Below are positions 26,001 through 38,700 of a DNA stretch of 64,000 nt, piece by piece (within the stretch, counting starts at the first letter, position 1; each line of letters opens with the position of its first letter). This DNA comes from Theropithecus gelada (taxonomy: Eukaryota > Chordata > Mammalia > Primates > Cercopithecidae), in NCBI RefSeq assembly GCF_003255815.1, contig NC_037686.1:55029888-55093887 (forward strand). Direction: 5' to 3'. Under the pieces are notes generated by a model, which searched no databases, was not told the DNA's origin, and saw nothing but the letters and a program-made list of their open reading frames with translations. The translations under genes were made by a program, and so were the position numbers.

Positions 26001-29000
26001 CAGATAGCCTAGAGGACGTTATGTTAAGTGAAATAAACCAGGCACAAAGAGACAAATATTGAATGTTCTCACTCATATGTGGGAGCTAAAACAATTGTTC
26101 TCAAGGAGGTAAAGAGTGGAATGGACCAGAAACTGGGGGCTGGGGGAGTAATGAATAGAAAAATACAGTTAGATAGAAGAAATACATTCTAGTGTTTGAT
26201 AGCACAGTAGGGTGTGCTATCAAATATATATATTTGATAATATACAATATATTATGTATATAATATATACTATACAATAATAGATTATATATTTCAAAAA
26301 TCGCTAGAAGATTTGGAATGTTCATAATACAAAGAAATGATAAATGTTCGAGGTGATGCATATCTCAATACCTTGATTCGATCATTACACATTGTATGCC
26401 TGTATCAAAATATCACATGGTACCCCATAATATGTACAATTATTTATGTATCAATTCTAACAAGAAAAAAGATAAAGTGATTCCTGTCCCTTACTTTAAT
26501 TTCTTTACCATGTCTTATAAAATTTCAGAAAATAAGAGCTTCTCTAATGAAAAAGTAAAGTTATAAAAACTATTCCCTACAAATGGAAATGACTGATGTT
26601 TACCCTATAGTTTTCCATGTAAAAGATTCTACCACTCTATAGTGCCTTACCGCTTGAGTCCAACGTACAGATCCTTAAATCTTTGATTTGCCACAAAAAG
26701 GAAGAACATCATACATAAATCCAATTAGCAATGTAGCTTCAAAAGACTAAAATTAGCTTCCACCTCCTTATGTTTCAGGAAGGAGAACATGGGCTGGATG
26801 AACACAAGCTCCACATGTATCTTTCTGCCTTGCAGTCGTTGATCCCATCTCTCTTTGCATTAGTGCTACAGAATGCACCTTTCTCCAGCAAAGCCAAGCT
26901 TCATGGTGAAGTGCCACAGATAGAAGGTACTGAACTTGAATTCTGGAAGAAAAATGTAGAATATGAGCTTAGCTTCCCAAAGAATTGTTTTTCATTAAAA
27001 GTCTAAAAATCACTTTATATGACAGCATAATTATTAAAATGTATTATGTGTGTAGAATCTTGTGGTCATCAGATTATACCTATGGTAAACAATACGGCTT
27101 CATCTTTTATGAAAAAGCCCTGTTGTCTTTTTTTATAATATTTATACTTTCTTTTTGCTCTTAATCTATAGCCTTTTTATATACTTTCTGGGGAGGCTGA
27201 AATAAGTATTTCCTTCAGTTAACAGATCTGAGTCAACAAAAGATTCGTTTAATAGTTACTAGTGCCAGTATATGAAGCTTGTCATTTCTGTTTTCTTTAT
27301 ATTTTCTTCCCCAACTTTATAATCTTATTTTTAATAGGGGAAGGTAAATATAATTACTTTTTTCTACTATGTCCTTGTTAGAAAGAAATACAAGCATCTG
27401 TGGCAGAATTTGTGTTTTTCCAAAGAAGAAATGTGACTTACTTTCAGAAGTATGTAAAATTGACAGCAGAGGCCAGTATTTTCTTATCTTACTCTCCAGG
27501 TAGCTAGTAAATGACCTTTGCAAGTTGGCAGGCAATTGATAACCTTGTTGCACCTTAACGTCCAGGACAAATGGCTATAGACAAGCTATTGCTATGTGTC
27601 AGGCACCTTTGCAGCCTTTTCAAAGTTGTGAAATTATCCATGTCTCTTACTGGTTTCTAATGGACAAAGAATTACAACACTGAGAACATCAACAGACACT
27701 TAATCTTTTTCAATTTCATTTTTCATGTAAACTGTAGGCTACATGGAGTATGTATTTGGAGTATGATGCAGTGTGTCCAAAGATACACGAAGCCACATGA
27801 TAAAAATAGTGTATACTATTTGAATGTCAGTTTTATTTGGGAAATTGAGAATGAATGGTGTGGAGTTAATTTAACATTTTTAAATGATATTATTGAGGAG
27901 AATGAAAATTCAGACTTTAGATAAGACTTCATAAAGCTCTCCCAGCTGGCCACTTCAGGTTCTGCCCCTTTACTCTTACTCATTTAGGCATTTCATCTGC
28001 CTAGGGATTTTCCTGTCTTTCTGATTCCCTTTTTCTTTTTAATTTTCTGTAGTCGTTTACTATGGCTGCCTTAACAAAGTACCACCAACTGAGTGGCTTA
28101 AACAACAGAAATTTATTATCTCACACTTCTGAATGTTAGAAGTCTGAGATCAAGGTGATGGCAGGGTAGGCTCCTTAGGAAAACTGCGAGGTAAAGGCTG
28201 TTCTGGGCTCTCCCCTGGCTTCTGGTGGTTTGCTGGCAATCTTTAGTGTTTCTTGGCTTTTAGATGCATCACCCCAAACTTTGCCTTTATCTTCACATGG
28301 CACACTCTCTGTGTGCTTGTTTCTGTGTCCAGATTTCCCCTTTTTATAAGGACATCAATCGTGTTGGTTAAGGGACTACTTCAGTATGATTTCATCTTGT
28401 CTCACTACATCTACAGCAACCCTGTTTCCAAATAAGATCCCATTCTGAGATACTGGAGATTAGGACTTAAACATAAAAATTTGGGCAGGGGGCAGTTCTA
28501 CTCATAATACTTGTTATTCTCTCATTTATTTCACAAATGATTCTCAAATGTCATCTATTGCCAACCATATGCTACAGATTAGATAGAACAGTACCATCCT
28601 GAACATATTCCTTCTAATACTCATGGGATTCCTTCTAACATTTATGTGACCTTTTCTTGTGATTGTCCTTTATTTTTGGTTCTTGTTGACTTACTTTAAC
28701 TTTCTGACTTTTAACAGTAGCTATAAATGTTAATGTTACTATACCTTCATTTAGGTTATAATGTATTTATTATAAATGAGGATTTATTATATCCTCATTT
28801 AGGATATATCCATATGTCTATATGTCCATTTATATATACACACACATATAATTTGGGTTGTAATTTGTTATGAATGAAGATTTGTTTTCTCATAAAAATG
28901 GTAACCCACACAAATATTTTTATCACCAATTTACTACACAACATGAACAAATATTTATGTCAGGCATTGTTTTAGACACTTAGGACACAATCATGAATAA

Positions 29001-32000
29001 AATAGATAAAAATTTCTGCTCATAGTGCTTACATTCTGCTGTGGGAATAAAATCGTTTGAGATTTGTTGGATTTGTTCTCATATCACAAGAATTTCTTGA
29101 TTTTCCCAAAAAATGACTTCATTAGTATATTTCAATTTTATACTATACAATAAGAAAGTAATTAAATATGAGGAGGAAGGACCTTATTTTCCTTTCAACA
29201 GAATATCTAAGTTCCCAAAATGCCAATTTCCATATGATTTATTTTGCTTCTGTTATGTGTAGTGACTAGGTTTCCTCGGCCTATGTCGCCTCTTCAAGAT
29301 GTGTCCACTATTATCGGAAGTCGTGAGCAATTGGCAGTGCTACTACAACTTTATGACTACCAGCTGGAACAGGAGGGTACAACAGGCTGGGAGAGTTTAC
29401 TGTGGGTTGTCAATCAATTGTAAGTTACCACCTCCATATTAATTTGAATGGATGATAACTCTTATATTTAGCCTTGGCCCTGAGGACAAAATATAACAAA
29501 ACTTTTAGAATGTAACTTGGCATCATTTATGGTAAACACCTTTAGGGCACAGAGGATTCACACCACTGGATATGTAATTTATCTGAGAAGAAGGTGCTGC
29601 TGTATTTTATCCAAATGATCTATCTACCATCTCATTTGTCCAATCGTGGCGATGGATTTTAAACTACATCTAGACTTCTCATTTTTCAGGCTAAAATGAT
29701 GCCATCTAAAGCCACGCTCTTGTGTGAAGCATCATATCCATAGATTTGAGTCACATTAACTATGTACTCAGAATTCTACCATTAAGGATTTCATATATTT
29801 TCTGGCAAACAGTTAAAATTTACTTTTTAAAGTGTATACAGTATAATGTAATCTTACGACCTTTTCAGAGGGTCCCAAACAATGCCATTCCTTTCAAAGA
29901 ATGAAATAGAAGAGGTTATTAGATTTGCATTGTTTCAGAAATTGGCAAGGAAACAGTAATTTATATGTATCCCCTGCCTATTTTTCTTTCCTTTCACATT
30001 CAGGTTGCCACAACTTATAGAAATAGTTGGCAAAATTAATGTTACTTCAACTGCCTGTGTCCATGAATTCTCCAGATTTTTCTGGCGCCTTTGCCGGACA
30101 TTTGGCAAAATTTTTACAAACACTAAGGTAAAAACTTGTATTCCATGTTTTCTTATATGAAAAAGACATAGAAATGTAATGTGTAAACACTGTAACAGAG
30201 TAAATAAAAGCATGAACCATTCTTTTATCTAATTTGCTTCTTTAATATCTTAGAATACTATGATAGTAAAAAATGTTCTAGTTGGTAATATTCTTATCTT
30301 TACTGATTTTCAGAAGATGATTTAGCCTACGCTTCGTTCATATCCAGACTTGGATATAAGCTTTACTCATTGTGGATAGCCTCAAAAATTTTCAGTATTA
30401 TAGGAAGTGTCAGCTAGGGAACTCAGCCACAATCCTTTGAATGTGCTGCTGGTACTTACTGTCTATCACAGGTTCAGGAAGCAGCTGTTTGCTCAGCACA
30501 CTTTGGTAAAAACCTCAAGCGATTGTGGAACCACAGCAACTTATATATAAAACTTGCTGCGAAGATACCACCTCTTAGAATAGCATGGACACTGGAGATA
30601 AATTCTACATATTTCAGTCATTACCAAAAGTATCATTTGTCACATTTGCCTATCCAGGTTATTTTGTAGTTTCAAATATTAACATTGGAATGTCATTAGA
30701 TCCTAATTTATTCATTAATCCTATAATCCATTTGTCTTCATAACATTTTGTTAAACCAGTTCTTTAGAGAGCTAATAAGAGACATAAAAAGGTGTAGTTT
30801 CTATAATCAAATGTTAATCAACACATTTAGAAGGTAAGCATTTTAATTATTAAATTTAATTTAGTATAGCTCTTTACTATTAAATCTGTAGTTGAAACAT
30901 TTGAAGTAAATAGTATGGTATAAGGAACTGGACAAAATTCAGAAGACTTGGGTTATGGTCCTATTATCTGTTGACTAATGTTTATGATCTTTAATATTTA
31001 AGTTAAATTATCTGGGCTTAGTCTTTTCATGTGTAAAATGAAGAATTTGCTTCCATGTCTTTTAATTCTGTAAGTATGATTCAGTACACGAACCTTTTAA
31101 CACTGGTCTGTCTCTCAGTTTAAGCTAAAGATACGAATTAATGTGCCTCACCTACAGAGAGGAAGGCAAAAACCAGACCTTAATGTTATTGTAGGAAAAA
31201 CAAAATTATTTTATATTTTTCACTAGCATTCAGTTGTTAAACAGATATAATTTGATTTTCCTGTTATCAATATTGGCAAAAATTGTTTGATATCTCCAAA
31301 ACAAGTAGCTATTTTTTTTTTCAAAAAGCAAGTAGGAATCTACTTATGTACTTAACAGTAAGTGGTTGTCTTCAGTGGCCTGAAATCTTTGATAACTTTA
31401 ATAATAAAAAATTTAAGCAAGCCTTTGTTCTAACTTAACATATTAAAGTTAAATTGTATATTTCATATTTCATTTTGAAAAGTTGTAATAATTAATATCA
31501 CATGATGAATATGTTACTTTCTGAACACCTGAAGTGACTGGAATTCCTTTTCATTTTTTAAAAATACAGCCAAATGCTTTTTTCGATAATTCTAACCGTA
31601 TAATATCTACCTAAATAGTCCTTCTATAACCAAGTTCAGTTTTAGAAAGCAGTAATTTCAACCACTTAAAATCATATTGGAAATTATTTTAATTTAATAA
31701 AAGAAACCAGAGGCCATTGACTTGAGTTGATTTTTTCAAAAATTTATCCTTAAAGTTTTCATTTTCATTAATTTGACTCTTTTATCCTAAGCCTCATGAT
31801 TAAGAATTAATTACATTTCTGACCACTTGACTTAGTCATCTATAAAGCTAAATAAATAAATAAATAAATAAATAAATAGTAGTAGCAACAGTAGTAAACA
31901 TTTCATTTAATCAATTTGCCCATTGAACCTGAGACTTTTTGAATCTTTTCTTTGGGTTGCTTAGGTTAAACCTCAGTTCCAGGAGATTTTGAGACTATCT

Positions 32001-32659
32001 GAAGAAAACATTGGTGAGTTTGTTCATTATTACTTTTAAAAACAATTGCATTTCTTTATGCAGGAAAAATGCTGTATTCTCCATATATGTAGATTGTATA
32101 AATGAACTAGCAACTACAATTGAAAAGGAAAATTTATATTATGGAGTTCTTGGTTTTGTAACTATGTCACATCTAATATCCTTCCCATGAGGTGACAGTG
32201 AGATTAATCGCTGTCAGTCTGATTGTAAATAGATACCTTCACTGTAACCATTTTAATATAAGGCTGAACTTTACAGCCTGGGTACTCAACCTTTAGAGGT
32301 CTGAAGTAGTATATTCAAGAGACTGACAGTTATAAAATAAGCTGCATCTAATTCTTAATTAGTTCTGTATACTTTTAAAAATTAGACATAGCAGAAAAGA
32401 ATGGTATATGAGCATATATGTTTTCCAAATGAAACATGAGAGAAACTACAGGCTTGAATGGGTAGCTCCAGCTATTTCGTTGATAGTTTTCACTCATCTA
32501 CTTTAAGAAGTCTACTTATGGCACCATTGGCCTAAGTATTTTTCTAGCTTCTAGGAATAAACTGTGGAACATGTGTAGCACCCCCCACCCCCATTTCTAA
32601 CTTGGTTGATTTTGAATATATATATCTATATAGAGAGAATATATATATATCTATCCTAG

Positions 32660-32704
<45 letters not shown>

Positions 32705-35700
32705 CCTTAGTGGTTTGAGTTGAATGGTTTAGAAAACACCATTTTTGGCAGTCCTCAGAGGTAGTCAGAGAATGAATAAATTAATTCTTTCAAGCCTGAA
32801 GACATTGAAGACATTTGGGGCAGGGGAGGGGGACAAATAACTCCCAAAGTTTATTTTGAATGTCTTTTTAAAGGATTGATATTTGTAATGCCTAAATTGT
32901 TGGTATTATATGTTTATTATTCTTGTGATAAATTAGTGAAGAGAAAAGGTAAATATTTTAAAAACTGACAACTTTTGGAATTATTAGCCACGAATGTTTA
33001 GCTGTTGAAATAGGAAGTGATTATTAGCCCCTGTATATATAGTCCATATCTATGAATATACTTTAAGCTTATGTTCTAACATTAACATCAACACTCCCTC
33101 CCCAAAAAAGGTACTCTTACCAAGAGAATAAACAAATCTCAAAAACTAATTAATGTGAAAATGGAACTGTCTTTTTTGCAAAATTTCTTCAGGGCAGTTA
33201 GTTAAATAAATCTTTTCAACTCAATTTCTTTATGTAGTACCCTCAGAAAATAATTTGAAGCCATATACAAAATAAGTATAGTTAAAAAACTATTCTTGGG
33301 AATGTAACAGCAAACATAAAGCACTTGAAACAGTGCCTCATGATCAGTAAATAAGAGCTCTTGGTGCTGTGAATAATAATTGTCCTCTCACAACTTTTCT
33401 TTTGAAATTGTCCATAGAGGCTGTATAAGAAAATCTCTTGTAAAGTAGTTACAGGGCACACAACTATGGTTGCATGCTTTCCCCTTTTTCTCTGCTTTAC
33501 TTAGCATGATTCCTTCCCCCTCCATGAAAATAATCAGGGCTTTGTCTGGCTGAAAACTGTATTGAGGATGCAGGAGGGGCTCAGGAAATCAGGCTAGTAC
33601 TGAAAACTACCTCATATATAGAAATAGATCAAATAACATATATCTATGTGCTTTTAGGTGAGTGCGTTTACATTTTACTAAACTGCAAATTGAAAGCATA
33701 AAAATTTTGGACAACCTGCCTATATGGACACTTAGAAGACTTTCAAGAAGAAAGTTCTGATTTCCAATTATGGAAATCAAGAGTATAACATCTCGTTTGG
33801 GTTATTAAAGTTCTTTCCCATTTATCAGAAATGTTTATGCTAATGGCTCTTCAAGAAACACTAAGTTGTATTTTACAACCACCAAAAAACATGTTTTTCA
33901 AAGTAATGATAATATTTCCTTGTAACCTAGTAAACAGTTGTAATTTTAAATATAATCACATTACAATTTTTTTCTTTACACTTAAAATATACTTACTTTT
34001 TTAAAATTATTTTAATAATTTTAGATTCCTCAGCAGGAAATGGGGTCCTCACTAAAGCTACAGTCCCTATTTATGCAACAGGAGTCCTTACGTGTTATAT
34101 TCAGGTAAGGGAAAAATTCTTACTCTCTAGTAAAAGTCTTTACATTTAGAAAAATATCTAGTATTGTGTCTTCTTAATGTAAGTGACATTGCTACCAACA
34201 AAGGAAAACAATTTACTTATTTTATTCAATAAATAATTTATAATGGATAGCATATTTGAATAATAAGGGCCTAAGTAAAACCTCACTTGAACAAATAAAT
34301 TTAGAGATTATGAGCTTTTTGATATTTTGTTAGAAGTGTTAGATTATACTGACTTAGCAGAGTTTCTCTGTGTTCCATAAGTTTTTCATAAATAAATGAC
34401 AAGCAGAGCACATACATTAGGTGAACTAAGCTACAGAGCACTGTAGAACACTATACCTTATCATCATTTTTAGCTAAGTACTTTTTAATAATGCGGGTTG
34501 AGTGTATCCCTTATCTCAAATGCTTAGGATGAAAGTGTTTTCAGATTTTGGATTTTTTTTTTTTTCAGATAAAGGAGTATTTGCATATACATAATGAGAT
34601 ATCTTGGGGATGGGACCCAAGTCTAAACACAAAATGTGTTTCATATATACATTATACACATAGCCTGAAGGTAATTTTATACAATATTTTAAATAATTTT
34701 GTGCATGAAACAGTTTGTGTACATTGAACCATGAGAAAGCAAAGGAATCGCTGTCTCAGCCACCATGTGGACAATCTGGTTGGTTGGCATCACCATCATT
34801 CCTGACTTTGCATTTATATGCTACCAATAAGCAATCATTTTCTTATACTTTTTCACACATATGTACTTAACAATAAGAAAATATGACATATCATCAATAC
34901 AGCAAAAAAAAAATAATGTGCTCAGGCCGGGCGCGGTGGCTCAAGCCTGTAATCCCAGCACTTTGGGAGGCCGAGACGGGCGGATCACGAGGTCAGGAGA
35001 TCGAGACCATCCTGGCTAACATGGTGAAACCCCGTCTCTACTAAAAAATACAAAAAACTAGCCGGGCGCGGTGGCGGGCGCCTGTAGTCCCAGCTACTCG
35101 GAAGGCTGAGGCAGGAGAATGGCGTGAACCCGGGAGGCGGAGCTTGCAGTGAGCAGAGATCCGGCCACTGCACTCCAGCCTGGGCGGCAGAGCGAGACTC
35201 CGTCTCAAAAAAAAAAAAAAAAAAAAAATAATGTGCTCAGGGTAGCAAAGCACAGAATACCTGTATCAGCTGCTAAAAAACAGCCACAGCAAATGATGAC
35301 CGGCTTTCACACACAGTATCAGTTTGGTACTCACAAAGTTTCAAATTTTAGAGCATTCTGGATTTTCAGATTAGGGATGCTTAAGCTGTACTTTATTTTT
35401 CTTAATTGTTACTACATAAGAAATTACCCCAAAACATAATGGTCTATTATAACTGTTTCATTTGCTCATGATTCTGTAATCTGGGCCTCACTCAGCTTTG
35501 TCCTCTTCTGCTGTTCTTGCCGGCAGTCACTTCTGTTGCTGCAGTAAGTGTGTTAGCTGATGGGGTCTCTATGTAAGTCTCAGGACCTCTCTCTCTCCAC
35601 ATGGCTTCTGAAGCAGCAGAGCCAGACTTACCACATGGTAGCTAATGCCTCCCAAGAATGAAAAGGCAGAATCTGCTAGGCTAAGGCTTAGGCCTGGAAT

Positions 35701-38700
35701 TAGCACAACATGGTTTCTACTACAGTCCCTTGCTAAATAAGTCACAGGCCCAGCCCAGATTCAAGCAAAAGAAGGGAAGTAAGCCAGGGTGTGAACCAGG
35801 AGGTGTGGTTCAGTGGTGGCCACCATGTAACAGGCTGCCATACTCTACTTAACATTGTTTTCAGTAAATAACATATGATGTGTCTCAAAGCATAGTAGTA
35901 ATTTTTAAGTATGAGGCAGTCCCACCAGTAAGGTGGAAATACTGACTCGGGATAAAGCACTTTTAGAAGTTAGAATGTAAGAATGAAGAAAGAACACCTT
36001 TTCCAATGGTCTCCTGAACTTTTACCCACTACTAACTTACTAATTTTGCTCTTTAAATTCAAAGTACAGCAATTCATATTTATTGTACTCTTCTTTCTTT
36101 TTAATTTTTATTATTGCATTTTAAGTTCTAGGGTACATGTGCACAGTGTGCAAGTTTGTTACATCAGTATACATGTGCCATGTCGGTTTGCTGTACGTAT
36201 TAACTCGTCATTTACGTTAGGTATTTCTCCTAACGCTATTCCTCCCCCTGCCCCCCACCCCATGACAGGCCCCAGGGTGTGATGTTCCCCACCCTGTGTG
36301 CAAGTGATCTCATTGTTCGATTCCCACCTATGAGTGAGAACATGGGTGTTTGGTTTTCTGTCCTTGTGATAGTTTGCTGAGAATGATGGTTTCTGGCTGC
36401 ATCCATATCCCTGCAAAGGACACGAACTCATCGTTTTTTATGGCTGCATAGTATCCCATGGTGTATATGTGCCACATTTTCTTAATCCAGTCTGTCACTG
36501 ATGGACATTTGGGTTGGTTCCAAGTCTTTGCTAATGATATTTCTAGTTCTAGATCCTTGAGGAATCACCACACTGTCTTCCACAATGGTTAGACTAGTTT
36601 ACACTCCCACCAACAGTGTAAAAGCATTCCTATTTCTCTACATCCTCTCCAGCATCTGTTGTTTCCTGACTTTTTAATGGCGTGAGATGGTATCTCATTG
36701 TGGTTTTGATTTGCATTTCTCTGATGACCAGTGATGATGAGCATTTTTTCATGTGTCTGTTGGCTGCATAAATGTCTTCTTTTGAGAAGTTCTGTTCATA
36801 TCCTTTGCCCAATTTGATGGGGCCGTTTTTTTCTTGTAAATTTGTTTAAGTTGTTGTAGATTCTGGATTTTAGCCCTTTGTCAGATGGGTAAATTAGAAA
36901 AATTTTCTCCCATTCTATTCACTCTGATGGTAGTTTCTTTTGCTGTGCAGAAGCTCTTTAGTTTAATTAGATCCCATTTGTCTATTTTGGCCTTTGTTAT
37001 CACTGCTTTTGGTGTTTTCGTCACGAAGTCCTTGCCCATGCCTATATCCTGAATGGTATGGTGTAGATTTTCTTCTAGGGTTTTTATGGTTTTAGGTCTA
37101 ACAGTTAAGTGTTTAATGCATCTTGACTTAATTTTTGTATAAGGTATAAGGAAGGGATCCAGTGTCTGCTTTCTACATATGGCTAGCCAGTTTTTCCAGC
37201 ACCATTTATTAAATAGGGAATCCTTTCCCCATTTCTTGTTTTTGTCAGGTTTGTCAAAGATCAGATGGTTGTAGATGTGTGGTGTTATTTCTGAGGCCTC
37301 TGTTCTGTTCCATTGGTCTATATATCTGTTTTGGTACCAGTTACTGTACTCTTCTTTCAAGACAAATTTAAATCATCCTATAGTATTAAAATACAGTTAC
37401 AGTATCACATATTACCTTGCAATAGAAGTTACAGCTCTGTTAAAGTGGCACAGTATTCTTTTAAATTTTTCTTTTCTATACTAGTTTCTGATACTACCCT
37501 GATATGGATACTTTTCTGTTTGTTAAATATTTTAAGTCATGTATGTTAATAAATTGTCTCTATTGTTCGGTAAATTTTTGGAGATCAAAGACACTAAGTC
37601 CTAACAGTGCCAGACACAACAGTATGCCTATCATTCTCCTCTTTAACTTTGGAAAGTGTCCTTGTGTGATGTCACTATTTTATTCTCTCTCTTTTTCATC
37701 CTCTTGAAGTTTTGTTAATATTTTTATTTTAACCATAAATAACATTTTAAATCATAGTAATTAAATGCCAAAAACAAGGTTTGGCTCATAGTAGGCCCTC
37801 AGAATGGATCTGTTGAATAAATGAATAAGGGGCATTTCTTTTGAGACATTATGAAGTCTAAATATGTTATTCATATCTGTAAAAAGATAAGAACTTTTCA
37901 GCTTATTACAAAATAAATAGTATATTGAGGTAGCAATCACAGATTGCCAGTGTTTCTTATTTTAGGAAGCACATACCAGCAGTTAATGTTTATCTTACTA
38001 AACAAAACTTTTTGTTAGGGTAAATTATAGTAAACAAAAATTATCTTGAACAAATATATAAGCAGTATTACTTGTTTTGAGATTCCAAAAATGATAAATA
38101 AGATTTTAGTAAATTTTTAAAAATCAAAAGAATTCATACTTATTTAGAAGTCTTATTTTATAGCTCTTATTTCACATTTAGGTTTTTCTCAGATTTCCAG
38201 CTTGTTTTCCAAAGTTATGTCTATTTTATATTTGAAATAGTACGTAACTAAAAATGGGTGAAATCCCCATTCCAGAGATGCCCTGATGCTGATTTGTCAG
38301 TTAAACTGCGTGTCCTGAAACTGTTGTATTCATCCTTTTTTCATGTTAACCATTACTTTTGTCAGTCCTTATCTCTACTTCATTCTAAACTAACCTGATT
38401 ATGTAGAAAAAAAAAAAAGGGTAGGTGGTGATCCAGTCTTCCTCATGGATCTATTGATACATTCAGAAGCTCTTTACTGTTGACATCCTATGTCCCTAAT
38501 GTCAACTTGACTTTATTATGTATTTATTTTCTGAAAGACTATCAGATTCCCTTCCCATGTACATTCAGGTTAATTTAACATACAAAGTTATTTTTTTTTT
38601 ACTCTCTTAATTTAGCAGGTTTTCTTTTTCTAACATATTTTCTGATTATGAAAGTAATAATAGTTCGTTGAAGAAAGTTTGAAAAATACAAGGTATTTTT

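Noticed and set aside
36881..37360. 159-codon minus-strand frame, the longest in the window
   Set aside because: It is the remnant of L1 ORF2 in a truncated antisense insertion, not a host gene.
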